This document shows positions 41,933-53,012 of a DNA stretch of 64,000 bases, piece after piece. The notes below the pieces were generated by a model. It had not been told where the DNA came from, made no database searches, and saw only the letters and a list, made by a program, of their open reading frames with translations. Origin of the DNA: Pyropia yezoensis (Eukaryota; Rhodophyta; Bangiophyceae; Bangiales; Bangiaceae). Location: assembly GCA_009829735.1 (NCBI GenBank), contig CM020620.1:9130545-9194544 (forward strand), written 5' to 3'. How positions within the stretch are numbered: position 1 is the first letter of the stretch; every line of letters starts with the position of its first letter. A program made the position numbers and the translations under genes.

Positions 41933-44900
41933 ATATATGCACATGTGGAATTTCCAGGAAAAATAAAGTATGAGTTCTTCACTCGCTCAGGCACTCAAGC
42001 TTGGGCGTCGTCGCGCAAGGCTTCAAGGGCCACCGGCGTCCCATGGCCTTCACTGTACTTCACGGGCTGCCACAGAGAGCGTTGAGGTGCCACAGCATCG
42101 GGCCGCGCGATCTCAGGCGCTTCTGATTTCCAGTCGGTCTGCTGGCACAGATCTCTGCACCTGCTGGCCTCGCATGGGTCACCGATGCGCTTCCGGGAGC
42201 GCAGCTCCAGCTTCCTTGCGGGTGCACTACTGCGACAGGACCCATTGCACCCTGAGCCTGCAGGCAGAGCAGTTTTCGTGCCTGTTGGACTCGAGGGGGG
42301 CTCAGAGCCAAACAAAGCAGGCGCAGAGCCACACAAAGCCAGCCGGTGTGCCTCTTCACGGTTTCTGCACGACACTTTGGCCCCGGGCAGGCCACGCCTG
42401 CAGAATGCTGCCCCCTGCGTGGAGTGAGACACCTCCAGCAGGCCCCTAGGCTGGGGTCTGTTCTGTCTGTGTTCTGCAATGTTCCGCCGTTCCTGTATGT
42501 GGGCTAGACTTTCACAAGTGAAGATCTTCCGATGAAGATTGAGCAGCCAATGAGACGCATCCATTGCACATGACTGCTCAAGAATTGCCCCTGAAACTGC
42601 ATCTCTGCTTCACGTTCCAGGCATGTCATGCACACGAATTGCACCTTCACGACTGCTGCAGGTTTACTTTTTGGGGGATGCAGACTACCACTCGTGCTGG
42701 GGCTTAAAGCACACCTTTCAACAGGGAGACCAAGACCAAGCGAATTTCATTTAAGGTTAAAATGGGAGCACGTGGCGGCCTGTGACTGGACGACCAACCG
42801 AAACCGTGCTTCCCTAACCGGGGGAGCAGGACTGGTGTAGAACGATGTCAGAGGGTGGCTAAATCGGGCGTAAAAACTCGGAGCCATTGCTACACCGTGC
42901 CGGACCAAACCCCATTCCCATTTGAAAATTTCATAGTGACCACGGAAGCGCAGTTTCTCGGCGAGGGATATACTGTCCGAGTTTCCCGGATCGCCTGCAT
43001 TGGTATCCTTCTGAAGCGTTTCTCGGGCGATCAACCGTGACACGTAGAGGGCAACTACGCCGGCGACCGCAGTCATGGCCCTCAAAAGGCCCCCAAACCG
43101 TATAATTTTCTCGACGATCGGCGCATGAAGCGCAATCTGGCTCGGATCTCCCCCGCTCTGCTCGTTCGTGTGGCGTGGGGGGGGAGAAACGGGTTGAACA
43201 CTCACTTTGACCCGCCGCATTGGCCGTAGTCCCCCCGTGCAGAGGAGGTTTTGGAGGGGGGGTGCTAGTGTGGGTGTGTCGGGGTGGATCCTATGACCAG
43301 CTTTCCAACGTCATAGCAATGTACCGAGACGTTGAGACTAAGCTGCTGGGGAGCAAATGGCCGAGGTGGTACAGAAAGAATTTTGTTCACGATGACGGTA
43401 ACACGGAGAGAGGTTCCTAAAGACTACAAGCATTGCTGAAGTGCAAGCCACGATAGGATTGTTGCGCGCAAGCCTCAGCAGCAGAAATGGCTACCTGATT
43501 CAGTCCCCTCAGCGAGAGGTACTGCACTACTCAATCTGGTCTTTGCGCCACCATGCAGAGGTGTTGGCTGAACTGGGGCCCGCAATCTCGACACCAACGG
43601 TCGTCTGTGGCAGCATACTCCAGCATCCACTTTACAGGGAAGGTAGTTTACAATAGCACACCAGCCCCGGCGACTGGGGCCCCAGCGAGCGCTCTGGCCC
43701 TCATCAGCGGCGACCGCATCGTGGGCGGCCGCGGCGGCCACAGCGACCACGGCGTTGACAGCGACGGCAGCAGCGACGGCGACAGTAGTGCGGCCACTTC
43801 CCGCCTGCAAATGGGCGGTGGCACGGGCAGGTGGCGGCGGCCGGCGGCACGCAGAGACGACAAGCCGCGCGCGCCGGCCAGCGGCTGCGGTCTGCGCGCC
43901 CAAAACCACCTCCCGCGCTGAAGACCCAGCACCCCCCGACCCACCGGCCGTAGACCCGGCACCCCTGCCAAGCCCAACGCCCTTCAGCAATTGCGGCTGC
44001 GGCTGCGGCCAGCGGCCGCGCCAAGAGCGCCTGAAACCAGCGCTCCCCCCACCCAGCGCGCAGAATAACAAGCGCCCCCCGTCCCGGCCAGCGCCAAGCA
44101 CCAGGCGCGACCGCGGCCGCGGCCGCGGTGTACGCCAATGGCAATGGACACGGGATAGAGGCGGGCGGCTGGCGGCAGCGGCGCGCAGGGGGTGGCGGCG
44201 GCCAGGCGCGCCCCGCGAGCCGACAGAACAGCACCCTCTGCCCCGCGCGCCGAAAATTGAGCGCTCCCCGCGCCGCAGAGCGCCCGGAGGATGCCGTCGT
44301 TCTGGGCGCAGCCATGAATTACGCCGATGGCGGTGGAGGCGAGCGGCAGCGACGGGCAGCGGCAGCGGCAGCGGCAGCGGCTGCGGCAGCGGCTGCGCTG
44401 GGCAGCTGCAGCGAGAGATGCTGCGGCAGCGGCAGTGACGGTCTGCGGCAAGCGGCGGCGGGCGGCGGCGGGCGGCGACCAAGAGCCGCGCACCGCGCGC
44501 CGAAGACCTAGCGCACCCCGCCCCGTCCAGCGCCCGGCGGCACGCGCGGCTGCGGCCGAGACAGCAGCGCACGCCGACGGACACCAAGGCTGGCGGCTGG
44601 CGGCAACGGCGGGCGGCGGGCGGCAAGCGGTGCGTGGCGGGCGGCGCACGGCGGGCGGCGGGGGGCGGCAAGCGGCTGCGCCCCGCGCGCCGAGAATCCG
44701 GTGCCCCCGCCCGGCGCCAAGATCTGGCAGGACGGACCGCAGCGGCGGAGGCCCGCAGCGGCGTCGGCCATCCAGACCTCATGACGGGTGGGGGGCGGGA
44801 AGCGTGGTGAGCATGGGGGAGAAGCCGGCCGCGCGGCGGCGGGCGCCAGCGCGGGCGCAGGCGCGATGGCGGGCGCGGGCGCGGCGGCAGGTGCGGGAGA

Positions 44901-45276
44901 GGGCCGCTGCGGCCCGTGCTCCCAGCTACTGTGGCGCGAACGATATTCAGTACGAGGCAACAGTGAGTGCCGGACTCGCAGCGGCGCGCGCGGCAGCCAG
45001 CCATTGTGCGCTCTCTCGCTCGCACGCGGGGGAAACGAGCGTTCACGACGGGGCGTCTTAACTAAAGGCCATTACGAAGAGGAGTGAGGAGGCGTCGAAC
45101 GGGGAGATGCTGCATGTACAGGTCAGCTGGGCTGACCGGGGGCGGCCTCACCCGATGGTCAAGCTCTGCTCCCAGGGCCGGTCGGTGACACATTGTATCC
45201 CAGGTCGAACCCTTGAGCCTTGAACAACGATTCCACCAGTGCAATCGAGGGTCGAACTCAAACTCGTTCAATCATG
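41933..45276. other. no gene recognised
   Basis: Right flank of element A: unique sequence to about 43650, then a GC-rich Ala/Arg-coding low-complexity block to about 44930 with GGCAGCGGCAGC-type simple repeats (44340-44410). Open frames on both strands of the block are composition artefacts. No tRNA, LTR end or domain was seen. Confidence 0.45.
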
Positions 45277-45278
45277 TA

Positions 45279-46579
45279 CAGTGGGAGCCCAGAATATTTT
45301 ACCTACCCCGATTTCTTGCCCTTCCGAGAGAGACTTTTATGCACAAAGACCAAGAATAGTCGATTCCAGCCCATTGGGGCACATGTCACCCCCCGTTCGG
45401 GACCCATCTAGGCGGGTACCGATTCTTGCCGTCACCGTCACCGGCCCCTTCCCCCCCCCCCCGCCCCCCCGGCGCCATGACGAAGCGCTACCGGTGCCTG
45501 TCTTCGTCCGAGCGGACGGCTGTGGAGGAGCTGGCCCTCCATGGCGCATCTAATGGCAGCATTGCGGGGCAGTTGGGCATCAACAAGTCCACCGTTGCGG
45601 CCATTGCCAAGCGTGTCCGGCGGGCCGCTCTTTCCGGCCCGGTCGCCCCCCCAAGGTCGGCCCCAAGGCCTTGCGGCGGCTCGTGCAGATCGTACGGAAC
45701 GGTCGCTACAACACCCTGCGTGAGCTGACTACGTCGTACAACCTAGGAAATACAGAACCGATTTCTCCATCTACCTTCCGTCGAGCCCTCTCTAAGGTCG
45801 ACTTTGGGTCGTTCCGGCCGGTCCCCAAGCCGTATGTGGGTGAGCGGAACCGGCGCGAGCGGCTCGCGTGGGCTCGTGCTCGCCGTGGGTGGAAGGACGA
45901 GTGGTCGTGCGTCCTGTTCACCGACGAGAGCCGCTTCGAGGTGCGCGGATGAGACAAACACAAGCGCGTCTGGAGGGCGAAGGGCGAGCGGTGGCTGCCG
46001 GAGTGCCTGTCGCCCACCTTCAAGCTTGGCCGAGACAGCGTGATGGTGTGGGGGGGTATCTGAGAGCATGGACGGACGCCATTAGTTCTTGTCGAGGGGA
46101 GCATGTAAGCGGCCATCAACACCGAGATGCTCGTCACGACGGTCTACCCGGAGATACTCCGTCTGTTTGGATCGACGCAGGCAATGCTGTACCAGGAGGA
46201 CATGGCCCCCCCTCACACTGCTATTGTCAGCCGTCAGGTACGGGAGCAGCTCGGTCTGCGGTGCCTGCAGTGGATCCCGCAGAGCCCGGACGCGAACTGC
46301 ATTGAGAACGAGTGGGATTATCTGGAGCGCCGCGTTCGGGCCATTAACCCGCCCCCCAAGAACAAGGTGGAGCTGTTCAAGGCCCTCAACGATGCGTGAG
46401 AGAGCATCCCGCAGTCCTACTTCGCCTCTCTTGTTGGGTCCATGCCGCGACGTACGACCGCGATGGTCAAAGGCCGCGGTTTCCCCACCAAATACTGAAT
46501 AAACTGCGATTTCTGCCACCCTTCCGAGATCCTTCGACTGGGCGGCCGCAAGTGGGCAAATAATACTGGGCACCCACTG
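45279..46579 (+). mobile_element. Tc1/mariner transposon, inactive
   Basis: 1301 bp bounded by TA (45277-45278 and 46580-46581). The terminal inverted repeats begin CAGTGGGAGCCCAG on the left and CAGTGGGTGCCCAG (minus strand) on the right, matching for about 16 of the first 18 bases and loosely for 15 more. It encodes one transposase, now broken. Size, TA duplication and DD34E transposase are all typical. Confidence 0.92.
45477..46498 (+). pseudogene. Tc1-type DD34E transposase, broken
   Basis: ATG 45477 opens with a helix-turn-helix (LSSSERTAVEELALHGASNG, SIAGQLGINKSTVAAIAKRV). A frame change in the C-run near 45650 leads to the second HTH-like part and the catalytic core: FTDESRF (first Asp), MVWGGI, MLYQEDMAPPHTA (second Asp) and SPDANCIENEWD (Glu), with 34 residues between second Asp and Glu, the Tc1 spacing. 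Stops: TGA 45950-45952 where Trp is usual, TGA and TAA between 46040 and 46110, TGA 46397-46399 where Trp is usual. Final TGA 46496-46498. The normal role is cut-and-paste excision and integration at TA. Confidence 0.92.
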
Positions 46580-46581
46580 TA

Positions 46582-48514
46582 CATGGCAAGGCCAATCCGG
46601 GTCAGGCGCGCCAGCCCTCCAGGCTGGTTCGTCCCGCGCTGCGCCCCTCCCGCAGCCGACCATTTCGCTTCCCCCAGCACGCACGCGGCCCTGCATTGCC
46701 GCGTGCGTGCGTGCCCCCGTCGCACCGCGGTGAGGCTGCTGCTCCTTTTGTTTTCGAAAGCTCTTGCACCCCCCGCCACTGCCACCAACACCTCCACTGT
46801 TCCCCTCTCTGCCCCTTACTGCGTGGCCTCCAACCTCCCCCCCCCCCTCTCCCTCCCCGCTATCACCACTGACACGCTCGCTGCCGCCGCCGCCGAGCCC
46901 CACCAACGTTCCCGCCATGCGCCGCGCCGTGGGCAGGGTGGCGCCGCGGCTGTACACTGGCAAGCTGGTGGGTCAAGCGTGCGCCCCCATCGGCAGGCCT
47001 GCCGGTGGCCGACCTTGTTGCCGCCCTCCGCCCCCTACGCTCGACGGCTAGACGAGCGGCGCGCCCGGGGCGGCGGCGACAGCTCCGCCGGCGAGGTGCG
47101 GAGCGCGCCGCCCTCCGTCTTCACCATCCCCCGCCGACGCGGCTCTCTGCTTGCGGGGGGTCTAAGCAGCCTGTGGCCGGCATCGTCGCGGGTGGCTACG
47201 GCGCAGGGTGCTTGGGCTGGGGGGTGGTGGTGGATCAGGGGGGGCAGCCCACGGCGGTTGTGGCGCTTTTTTCCCTGCGGCCCTCCCGCTGGTTCGCTGG
47301 GGCGGAGAGGCGGACAAGGCGGACGTCTGCTGGCATCGGGCGAATTTGCACGAACGTCACTCTCTCCAGAGACGTCTCTTCATCCTGTGAATCTGCATCG
47401 CTATGCGAGTCATGCGCCAAGGGGCAAATTACATGTGTTCGGGAAGGGACCCCTAAAGGGGCTTCTCAGTCCTCAAAAAACTATCTGATGCAGCCCAGTT
47501 TGAGCGCCCTCTGCGGACCATCATTGTCCACCAATCATTTCCGAAACCCTCAGGGCGGACGTTACGCAAAAGTTGCGCGGACGTCGGAGGCCCCGGAGAT
47601 TACGCCGAGCTTGGCGTGTTTTCGATGAGCACCGACGTCGCGCTGTGGACGGCAAGTCTCGACAACGAATAAGACGGTACCGTCGATGTTGGAGAACCCT
47701 GGATCTTCATATCAAATTGCGAACGCTTTGCCAGCTCGTCTTGAAGCTTCTTGTGGCCGAAGGGGAGCCTGCAGGCGTCCAACTATGATTGACAAGACTC
47801 AGAGGCGACCCTAGAGGAAATTGGGAAGGGACAGCGGCGATGAGCCTCGCTTCTGTGGCGTTCTGGACCCTTTATGGCAGCCGGCTGGCTCGCCTACGTG
47901 AGGCCCCGGGCTGCCCTGGACGCTGGGTGACACACACGGTGTTCCCATTGGGCCATCCGTTGTGGGCGACTTGGAGGACTTGGCTACCCTGACGGTGCTG
48001 ACGCCAGTTGTGCTTGTTTTTTACTTGTTTCTTTTTGTTTTTTATTGAGTTTCTTTTCGTATCTTTCACTTGTTTTTGACACTAGGTTTTTGGGTGACTG
48101 ACTTTTTGTGTGTGGGAGGATATCGTCTGATTGGCGACCCGGGTTTGACTGGTGAGCCCGGGCGCGCCAGCGCATTTCCGTGGAGGTTTGGGGAGGTGCG
48201 CTGGCGTTTCGCCCGGTGTTGGGCAGGTGCCTTGCTGGCACTTGGCCCGCTGGGGCGGTCTCTGAGAGCCTCTGGGAGGGCCCGCTGAGGGGCCATCGAG
48301 AGGGTTTCTTAAGGGAAGCCCAGGGGTCTCCCCGAGGCCGACTTGTAAAATCACCAGTGCTTTGGGTCCTCGCTTGCTCCGGCTATTGTCCTGTTACCTT
48401 CACCTCAGTTGGGGTGGGCGAGCGGACCAGCGCGTATCCTTACCTGTTCCTTCTGGGGGACGCGTCAGTCTTTTAGGTGTGGTAGGACTCGCGGGGTGGG
48501 GCTAGATCGCTACA
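46582..48514. other. no gene recognised; includes 5' LTR of element D
   Basis: GC-rich sequence to about 47500, then mixed sequence. The LTR of element D must end at or near 48514 (GATCGCTACA, four bases before its primer-binding site), but I could not locate its start. An arginine-rich frame at 47573-47788 has no recognisable domain. Confidence 0.4.
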
Positions 48515-48518
48515 TTTA

Positions 48519-48535
48519 TGGTGGAGCAGCAGGGG
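48519..48535 (+). promoter_or_regulatory. primer-binding site of element D
   Basis: TGGTGGAGCAGCAGGGG, the same 17 bases as in elements A and B, four bases after the presumed LTR end CTACA. Confidence 0.7.
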
Positions 48536-48658
48536 ATTGCCATTTCTCTTCTCCCGTACCGGGACGGCCCTTTCCTCTTTCTTGTAGTGGATCATCACTC
48601 TGGTGCTTTCTTCCAGGACCAGTATTGACGTTCTTCTAGTCAATTGCCGACAGCCAGC

Positions 48659-50199
48659 ATGGTGGATCCCCTTCCTGCCGGGCGGAGCCGCGGTGCGCCG
48701 TCGGACGCCTCGATGGTTACCCCTGCTGGCCGTGGTCGTGGGTCTGGTGTGCCTACAGGCCCTGGCGGAGGCAGCGGGAGTCGTATTCCACGCCGGGCTG
48801 CGACGCTCCCGGGTGGAGCCCACGTGCCGTTTCCGACCGTTGATTCCAGGCCAACAGAGATTTAGTCGGTCCTTGAGACGATTCAAGATGCCGTGTCACA
48901 GGCTTTGACCCAGAGCCAAGCTGGGCCTAGCCGTCATCAAGATCATTCCGTGTCGCGTCGTTCCCGTTCCCGGCGTCGCCGGGTTTCATCCAGGGCAAGT
49001 GGCACCTCGTCATCCTCCTTTGGTACCGAGTTATCATCCGTGTTTGACGAGGATGACATGTTCGTTTCAACTTCACCGCAGGACGCCCCCGAGGTGATCA
49101 AGTGTTCCGACGATCGATTTACAAGGGTATTGGACTACCGGACCTATCGGCTGCGCAACAAGAAGTCGACTTATAGGGCCTGGGAGGCTCACAAGATGGG
49201 AAAAGTAGCCCGCAACATGAAGCATTCCTTTGCCGGGTACCCCCTTTTCTCTGGCAATGAGGGTCTCAAGGTCTTTACCTGGTTGCGCAAGCTCGTCAAG
49301 GCTGGCAACGACAATGGAGTATCTGAGGGAATGGCGTTGTACGCCATCCCGCACTTCCTGACCGGGGATGCCGAACTACAATACTTACGGGGTCTTCCGG
49401 ACTCTACAAGTGCGTCTGGAGGTGCCTCCATCACCAGCTTCCCTGAGGCGGTCAACTGGCTCCTGGAGACGTACGCTGAGACGCATGCACTGGCCCTGGC
49501 ACAAGATAAGTTCAGCCGGGCGACTAAGGAACCGGATGAGACCATCGAGTCGTTTGCTGTTCGTATCCGGGGCCTGAGCGAGCTTTGCAGGAGCATCCAT
49601 ACCGAGGGAACCATGAAGCAACAGCTCATTCAAGGTCTCCCGGAGTATCTCCGGACAGACGCATTCGTGTACAACACCCCGTGTCGTACCTCCCAGCAGC
49701 TCGCTACTTCTACGGCCGGCAAGTTTAAGGCGGCCGGTGATGTCATCAAAATGGCCCTGGGACAGGTTTTGTCGAGCCAGAGGGCTTCTTCAAGCTTGTC
49801 ACGCCGCCCGGTCGGCCTGAGGCTCAAGAAGGATCTAGATGTGCCACCTCTCTTTGCGGCTAACCCCCTGGCACCAGGGACCGTTCTGAGAGTCCGCTTG
49901 ATGCGGAGATTAAGAAGGACAAGCCGGGCAAGATTTTTGGATTCCGTGCGGACACACCCAAGCTCCTAGGGGCTCGCTCTTCCAACAGCCGGCAGCCCTA
50001 CCGGTGCTACCTGTGCTGGGAGGTCGGTCACATGGCTCACTGGTGCCAGATATTGACGGACGTCCAGCGCCAGCCTGTATTACAGGCGCGGGACTCTTTC
50101 CTGGCAGCTACCCAGGGCCGTAGCCAGTCATCGGAGGTGAAGCCTCAGGCGGATCGCCAGTTCCACCGAAAGATGCGAGCTGCCATGGTACAGGCATAG
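48659..50199 (+). pseudogene. Gag of element D, broken
   Basis: ATG 48659 (MVDPLPAGRSRG) opens a Gly/Ser/Arg-rich N-terminus, interrupted by TAG 48863-48865 in the same frame. The capsid core reads VLDYRTYRLRNKKSTYRAWE ... WLRKLVKAGNDNGVSEGMAL ... EAVNWLLETYAETHALALA, matching A/B Gag block by block. A frame change near 49830-49900 separates it from the zinc knuckle CYLCWEVGHMAHWC (about 50003-50044), after which the frame ends at MVQA-TAG. Confidence 0.8.
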
Positions 50200-50240
50200 C
50201 GCCGGCTTGGTATGAAGCGGTCTTACGGGTTTAGGGAACT

Positions 50241-50786
50241 TTGCTCGTGTTGCGTATGAAGAACTTTGCTTTAGACGTTTCGTTTCAACTGGACAAGGAG
50301 ACCCCGAAACCAACGACAACCATTCTGGACACCGGGGCGGGTCCCAGCGTGGCTCGCGAGGACGTCCTTCCTGGAGGTTGGCAGTGCATGGCCGCAAGAG
50401 CTCCCAAGTCGACGCACGTGTGTGACGCGTCGGGTCAGCTCCTCAAGGCCAGAGGGCTTGTCGAGATGGACATCCTGGTGGGCGGAAAGGCTATGCTGTT
50501 CGAGTTCCTGGCTGTCAAAGCCCTATCGGTGCCGCTGATCCTTGGGATGGGCTTCCAGAAGGACCATGTGAAGGCTATCTACCTTGGTTCAGAGTCAGTG
50601 TTGTGGTCCGCCGGGATGCTCATTCATGCCAAGCGCTCCTGGGAAGATAAGACTAAGGAGCCCATGCCGGTCAAGGGCAACCCTGTGAGACAATATTCTT
50701 TCGCTCTTTACCTCTCTCACGGCGTGACACTGGCCCTTCGGTCTGTGCAGGCAACCTTCGTCAGGTGCGGAACGAGTGGGCGCTGA
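50241..50786 (+). pseudogene. aspartic protease region of element D
   Basis: The frame holds TTTILDTGAGPSVAREDVLP (retroviral protease active-site Asp-Thr-Gly) and a flap-to-C-terminal part ending VPLILGMGFQKDHVKAIYLG, equivalent to PLLLGTPFV in element B. It then degrades; no RT follows. Confidence 0.75.
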
Positions 50787-51720
50787 TCTTTCTCCAAGTA
50801 CGTCAGTACTTGATCTGAGATCTTCGGGCCACCTATGGCGAATTCTGGAGTCCTCCAGGAGCTTCAAAAGACTCCCGGATGAATCTCGCGTCCTCGGAAT
50901 CTCTTCCACTAGTATTTCCGACACGTTGCACGGTACGTAGCAGGAATACCCCTTGGACCCTTCCAGGAGTGCCAATATGGAAGGTCAATGGCGTTTTCGG
51001 AAGTGCCATAGCTCAATAGGAACCAGAAGTATCTTTTTGCATGTCTCCGTAATAGTGACACGTTGCAACATCGTTGCACGCAATCTACCCCTTCTATTGA
51101 CTAAGCAGAGACAGCCGATGGCAAGCTCATCCCCTTTGCACCCGTCTTCTTCGCGAGCGTCTTCTTCACGATCCTCCGATCCACCGCACGGGCTTTTCAT
51201 TACGGCAGCAGCCCGGCACGCCCCAGTCGGGCGGGCGGTACCACGCGTTAACCACTCGTGCCTGCCCCCCCTCCGAAGCTCGCCGCCAAACCGAACCGAC
51301 CTACCCATCCGCCACCATGGGCGCAGGCCGCGCAGTCAAGAGCGCCGGGTGGGCACAACCGTTGTGGGCAACCACCGCGATCTTGTGCACTCGCGCTGCC
51401 GCACCCCCCAGCTCTGCCCTTCCCACCCGGCCAGACGGCCCCTTAATGCGCGAACAGAACGGAGGCGGGGGCACTCCACGGTACCAACATCGTCCCCCAC
51501 GCATGCAGTACTCTGACTCTTAGGCCTTGCTCCGTCCCGCGTGCCCGTACGGTTCTCATACTATCGAGAGCACGGTCGTGGGCGCACGCGGGGCGCGTCG
51601 GGTAGAAGACACGATCCCCCGCTCATGGAATGACCCTGGCGGTACTCCCACCATCTTGGCCAGCCCTATCGCAACCGCAGCGTTCGCCAAGCCCACAACG
51701 AACGCGGGGTTGCGCGAACG
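50787..51720. other. stretch replacing RT/RNase H in element D; nothing recognised
   Basis: No RT, RNase H or other domain could be found on either strand. It may be a deletion filled by other sequence or extreme decay. A Pro/Ala-rich frame at 51250-51520 looks like composition. Confidence 0.4.
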
Positions 51721-51764
51721 GAAAGAATGAGCATTGTCAGGGGCCGACGTCGGAGTACACCCCT

Positions 51765-52427
51765 GCGTCTCTTCCGTGCGTCGGAGCCCTTCACGGACGA
51801 CTACCGTCATCTACTGGGCCCACTTCCCCAGCTGGCCACTGGCAACCGTTGCCTGTTGCTCATCGTGGACCGCTACTCCAAGCTCACCCTGGTAGTCCCA
51901 ATGCCAAGGGAGGATGCGGAGACGTTGGCCTTGGCATTTGTGACACGTGGTTGTCCTCCTATGGCCCACCGGACACCCTTTTGACGGACAATCGCCGTCA
52001 GTTGACCTCCACCCACTTTAGAGGCTTTTGCGGTATGCTGGTCATCCTCCAGCTCAGGGCGACGGCCTACCATCCGCGGACGCAAGGCCAAGTCGAGCGC
52101 TACAACCGGACCATCGTGGCGCAGCTGACGTCCCATGAGTCGGAGGATCAAGAGTCTTGGGACGAGCTGATGTCCGTCCTCTCGCTGGCCTACAACTGCC
52201 CGCCGCAGCTCAGTACCGGCGCGGCCCCTTCGGAGTTTTTTGTGCCCGAGCGAGTCCGCAGCCTCTCTCTCGAGCGTATGCCGGCCACACCCTACGCTAA
52301 GGAGGTCCCCGAGACACCTAGCGCACCATGCGAGTACCATCGGGCCCACCTACGCAGTCTGGTCCATCAGCTACGGAAGGCCTTGGCGTCTGCTCAGCGG
52401 TGGTACAGTCTTTCTCCATTGCTGTGA
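51765..52427 (+). pseudogene. integrase core of element D, frameshifted
   Basis: LLGPLPQLATGNRCLLLIVD and RYSKLTLVVPMPREDAETLA (start of core) are in one frame. After a shift near 51945, TWLSSYGPPDTLLTDNRRQL (second Asp region), TAYHPRTQGQVERYNRTIVA (catalytic Glu) and SVLSLAYNCPPQLSTGAAPS follow, ending at a TGA (52425-52427). The zinc domain is absent upstream. Confidence 0.8.
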
Positions 52428-53012
52428 CATCCTTTCTTGGGTACGGTGTCTGGTAACCAATGCAGGTCGACCGACCTCTACGGTGCAATCAACGCATGTG
52501 TCAGCATTCGATCGTTGTCACCGACCAATCAGATGACGGAATCAAGGTACAATCCTTGGGCTTACGGTCGCCACAAACGGTGCCCAACAATGGAGAAAGA
52601 CTGTACAAGCGGGCCTGCAACAAGTGTGTCAGGTCTATTAACAAGACCCTCCGCGTGGTAGATTGGGCCTACATCGAAGCCTACGAACAGAACCCCAAGG
52701 AGTTAAACGAGACAGTCCTGGGGCCCCATCCAGATCGTGGAGTCATTGCCAGGAAAGGATTTCCTAAATATATACCCAGCTTACTTCCATCCACCCTTAC
52801 TTCCTGCTTCCTTGCAGCTATATACACAATCCCCTCACGAAATGCTGCAACCAGTCGGTGCGTCGCGCGTCTCCCCGCCAGCCTCTCCCGGCCTCCCACC
52901 CGACGACCACCAGCAGCCACCCTGCCGCCACCTCGTCCGTCGAGCTACCCCTCCCCCCCCTTACCTCCGTTTGGTTCATCCCTCGGGACAGGCCGTCCCA
53001 CGCGCGACAGCC
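52428..53012. other. spacer with promoter of the 105-residue membrane protein gene
   Basis: No gene seen. A TATA-like AAATATATAC lies at 52766-52775, followed by a pyrimidine-rich leader; CTTCCTTGCAG near 52809-52819 could be a splice acceptor in a 5' untranslated exon. Confidence 0.35.

Larger units (their letters stand above)
48515..52427 (+). mobile_element. Ty3/gypsy element D, internally deleted
   Basis: It has a primer-binding site identical to that of A and B (48519-48535), gag, protease, then an unrelated or degraded stretch (50790-51720) where RT and RNase H should be, then integrase. No 3' LTR or target duplication is recognisable. Its Gag core is clearly related to that of A and B but diverged, so D is an older or different subfamily of the same lineage. 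Confidence 0.85.

Noticed and set aside
43475..45046. 523-residue minus-strand Arg/Pro/Ala frame and its plus-strand counterparts
   Set aside because: Low-complexity GC-rich DNA open on both strands; no domain, start context or splice structure.
46917..47051. Possible mitochondrial ribosomal protein L11-like start (GKLVGQACAPIG)
   Set aside because: Only a handful of residues vaguely fit, the frame ends quickly and no continuation was found in other frames or across plausible introns.
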